Shown here: positions 25,827-26,499 of the stretch, one piece after another
How positions within the stretch are numbered: position 1 is the stretch's first letter
Layout: every line of letters begins with the position of its first letter
Source of the DNA: Bacillota bacterium
GTDB taxonomy: Bacteria; Bacillota; Limnochordia; Limnochordales; ZCTH02-B6
Assembly (NCBI GenBank): GCA_017578085.1
Contig: PKQR01000012.1
Coordinates: 1-26,499, forward strand
Length of the DNA: 26,499 nucleotides
Direction of reading: 5' to 3'
The notes under the pieces: model-generated
Database searches by the model: none
What the model saw: the letters and a program-made list of their open reading frames with translations, nothing else
Told to the model about the DNA's origin: nothing
Translations under genes and position numbers: made by a program

Positions 25827-25832
25827 CGACGG

Positions 25833-26499
25833 ATGGCGGACAACGTGCGCTTAAGCTTGTCCAATGAGGAGTTTTTCTCACGTCGGAAGCGCCTGTTCGC
25901 ACGCTTGGCCGAGCGCCCGGCAGGCGGCTTGGACGCCGTAGTCTTGTTCTTGCCCCACAACGTGTCTTATTTTGCCAAATTCGGTTTCATGGTCACCGAG
26001 CGGCCGATCGCCCTGGTGCTGGCTCCCGACCGGGCGACCCTGCTGGTCCCGCGCCTTGAAAAGGAGCATGCCGAAGCCGTTGCCCTGGTGGACGAGGTAG
26101 CCGTGTACCCGGAGTATCCGGACGTGCGCCATCCGATGGAGTTCCTGCGGGATGTGCTGCTGGGGATGGGACTGGGCGCCGCCGCGATCGGCTGCGATGC
26201 GCCCGGAGCGTCGCAGGTGTTTGGCTATCGCGGGCCGTCCCTCGCCCAGCTCTTGCCCGGGGCGCGCGTGGAAACCGTGCTGGATGACATCGAGGCGCTG
26301 CAGATGATCAAGTCCCAGGAGGAGTTGGAGCTCATCGAGCTGAGCGCCCGCTGGGGACACCGGGCCCATGAACTGCTGCAGCAGTACGCCAGGCCCGGCG
26401 TCGGCGAGGTGGAGCTGTCGCAGCAGGCGTCGGCCGAGGCGACCCGGGAGATGCTCAAGGCCTTGGGGCCGGGCTATGTGCCGCAGAGCTGGGAGAAAG
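25833..26499 (+). CDS. M24-family peptidase, Xaa-Pro aminopeptidase-like (partial)
   Basis: The gene begins at ATG 25833, six bases after the permease stop, and is still open at the window end, so 222 residues are visible. The N-terminal creatinase/prolidase domain is recognisable: LSNEEFFSRRKRLFARL, GLDAVVLFLPHNVSYFAKFGF, VTERPIALVLAPDRATLLVPRLEKEHAE, then the bridge to the catalytic domain, LQMIKSQEELELIELSARWGHRAHELL. The metal-binding pita-bread residues fall beyond the edge, so activity cannot be judged. Family members remove N-terminal residues before proline or split Xaa-Pro dipeptides. Tight linkage to a peptide importer suggests that it processes imported peptides in the cytosol. Confidence 0.88.
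   Translation, partial: MADNVRLSLSNEEFFSRRKRLFARLAERPAGGLDAVVLFLPHNVSYFAKFGFMVTERPIALVLAPDRATLLVPRLEKEHAEAVALVDEVAVYPEYPDVRHPMEFLRDVLLGMGLGAAAIGCDAPGASQVFGYRGPSLAQLLPGARVETVLDDIEALQMIKSQEELELIELSARWGHRAHELLQQYARPGVGEVELSQQASAEATREMLKALGPGYVPQSWEK

Overview
The window is high-GC bacterial DNA, densely coded, with many GTG starts and strong Shine-Dalgarno sequences. It holds 22 protein genes: 20 complete, one cut by each window edge. I see no rRNA, tRNA, CRISPR array, transposase or phage gene. The hemE-hemH-hemY order, the Bacillus-like ferrochelatase motifs and the AGGAGG-type ribosome sites point to Bacillota. The first gene, however, ends like an outer-membrane beta-barrel with a terminal Phe. 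A high-GC diderm Bacillota lineage, such as the Limnochordia, would fit both. That placement is inference.

Layout. 1-1231: end of a barrel-like protein and a secreted repeat protein. 1304-2856: an XRE regulator divergent from a stand-alone ParB-like protein, with a 34-bp perfect palindrome closing the regulator gene. 2892-7186: a PfkB sugar kinase divergent from a beta-hydroxyacid dehydrogenase, which overlaps a DUF255 thioredoxin-fold protein by 34 bases. 7200-9251: a cytosolic histidine kinase with an AcoR-type GAF domain, then a small PC4-like ssDNA-binding protein. 9290-11634 (minus): a membrane-anchored metallophosphoesterase and a secreted M61-like protein whose zinc-site residues are altered.

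11883-16144: SDR dehydrogenase, aldehyde dehydrogenase and acetyl-CoA synthetase. Read in order, these could carry an alcohol through aldehyde and acid to acyl-CoA. A clear intrinsic terminator follows. 16289-22057: hemE, hemH and hemY (late haem synthesis, probably by the coproporphyrin route), then a class I aminotransferase and an arginase. 22058-22361: a gene-free, highly structured spacer with 21-bp inverted repeats and a diverged 23-bp direct repeat. 22362-26499: a peptide-type ABC importer (binding protein and two permeases) followed at once by an M24 (Xaa-Pro) peptidase that runs off the end. The importer and peptidase suggest peptide uptake and breakdown, which would sit well beside arginase and the aminotransferase.

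Most of the window is ordinary metabolism. The best candidates for something new are the M61-like protein with a lost catalytic site, the AcoR-GAF/PAS histidine kinase, the secreted repeat protein beside the barrel, and the structured spacer at 22061-22248. I found no convincing evidence of a wholly new multi-gene system.
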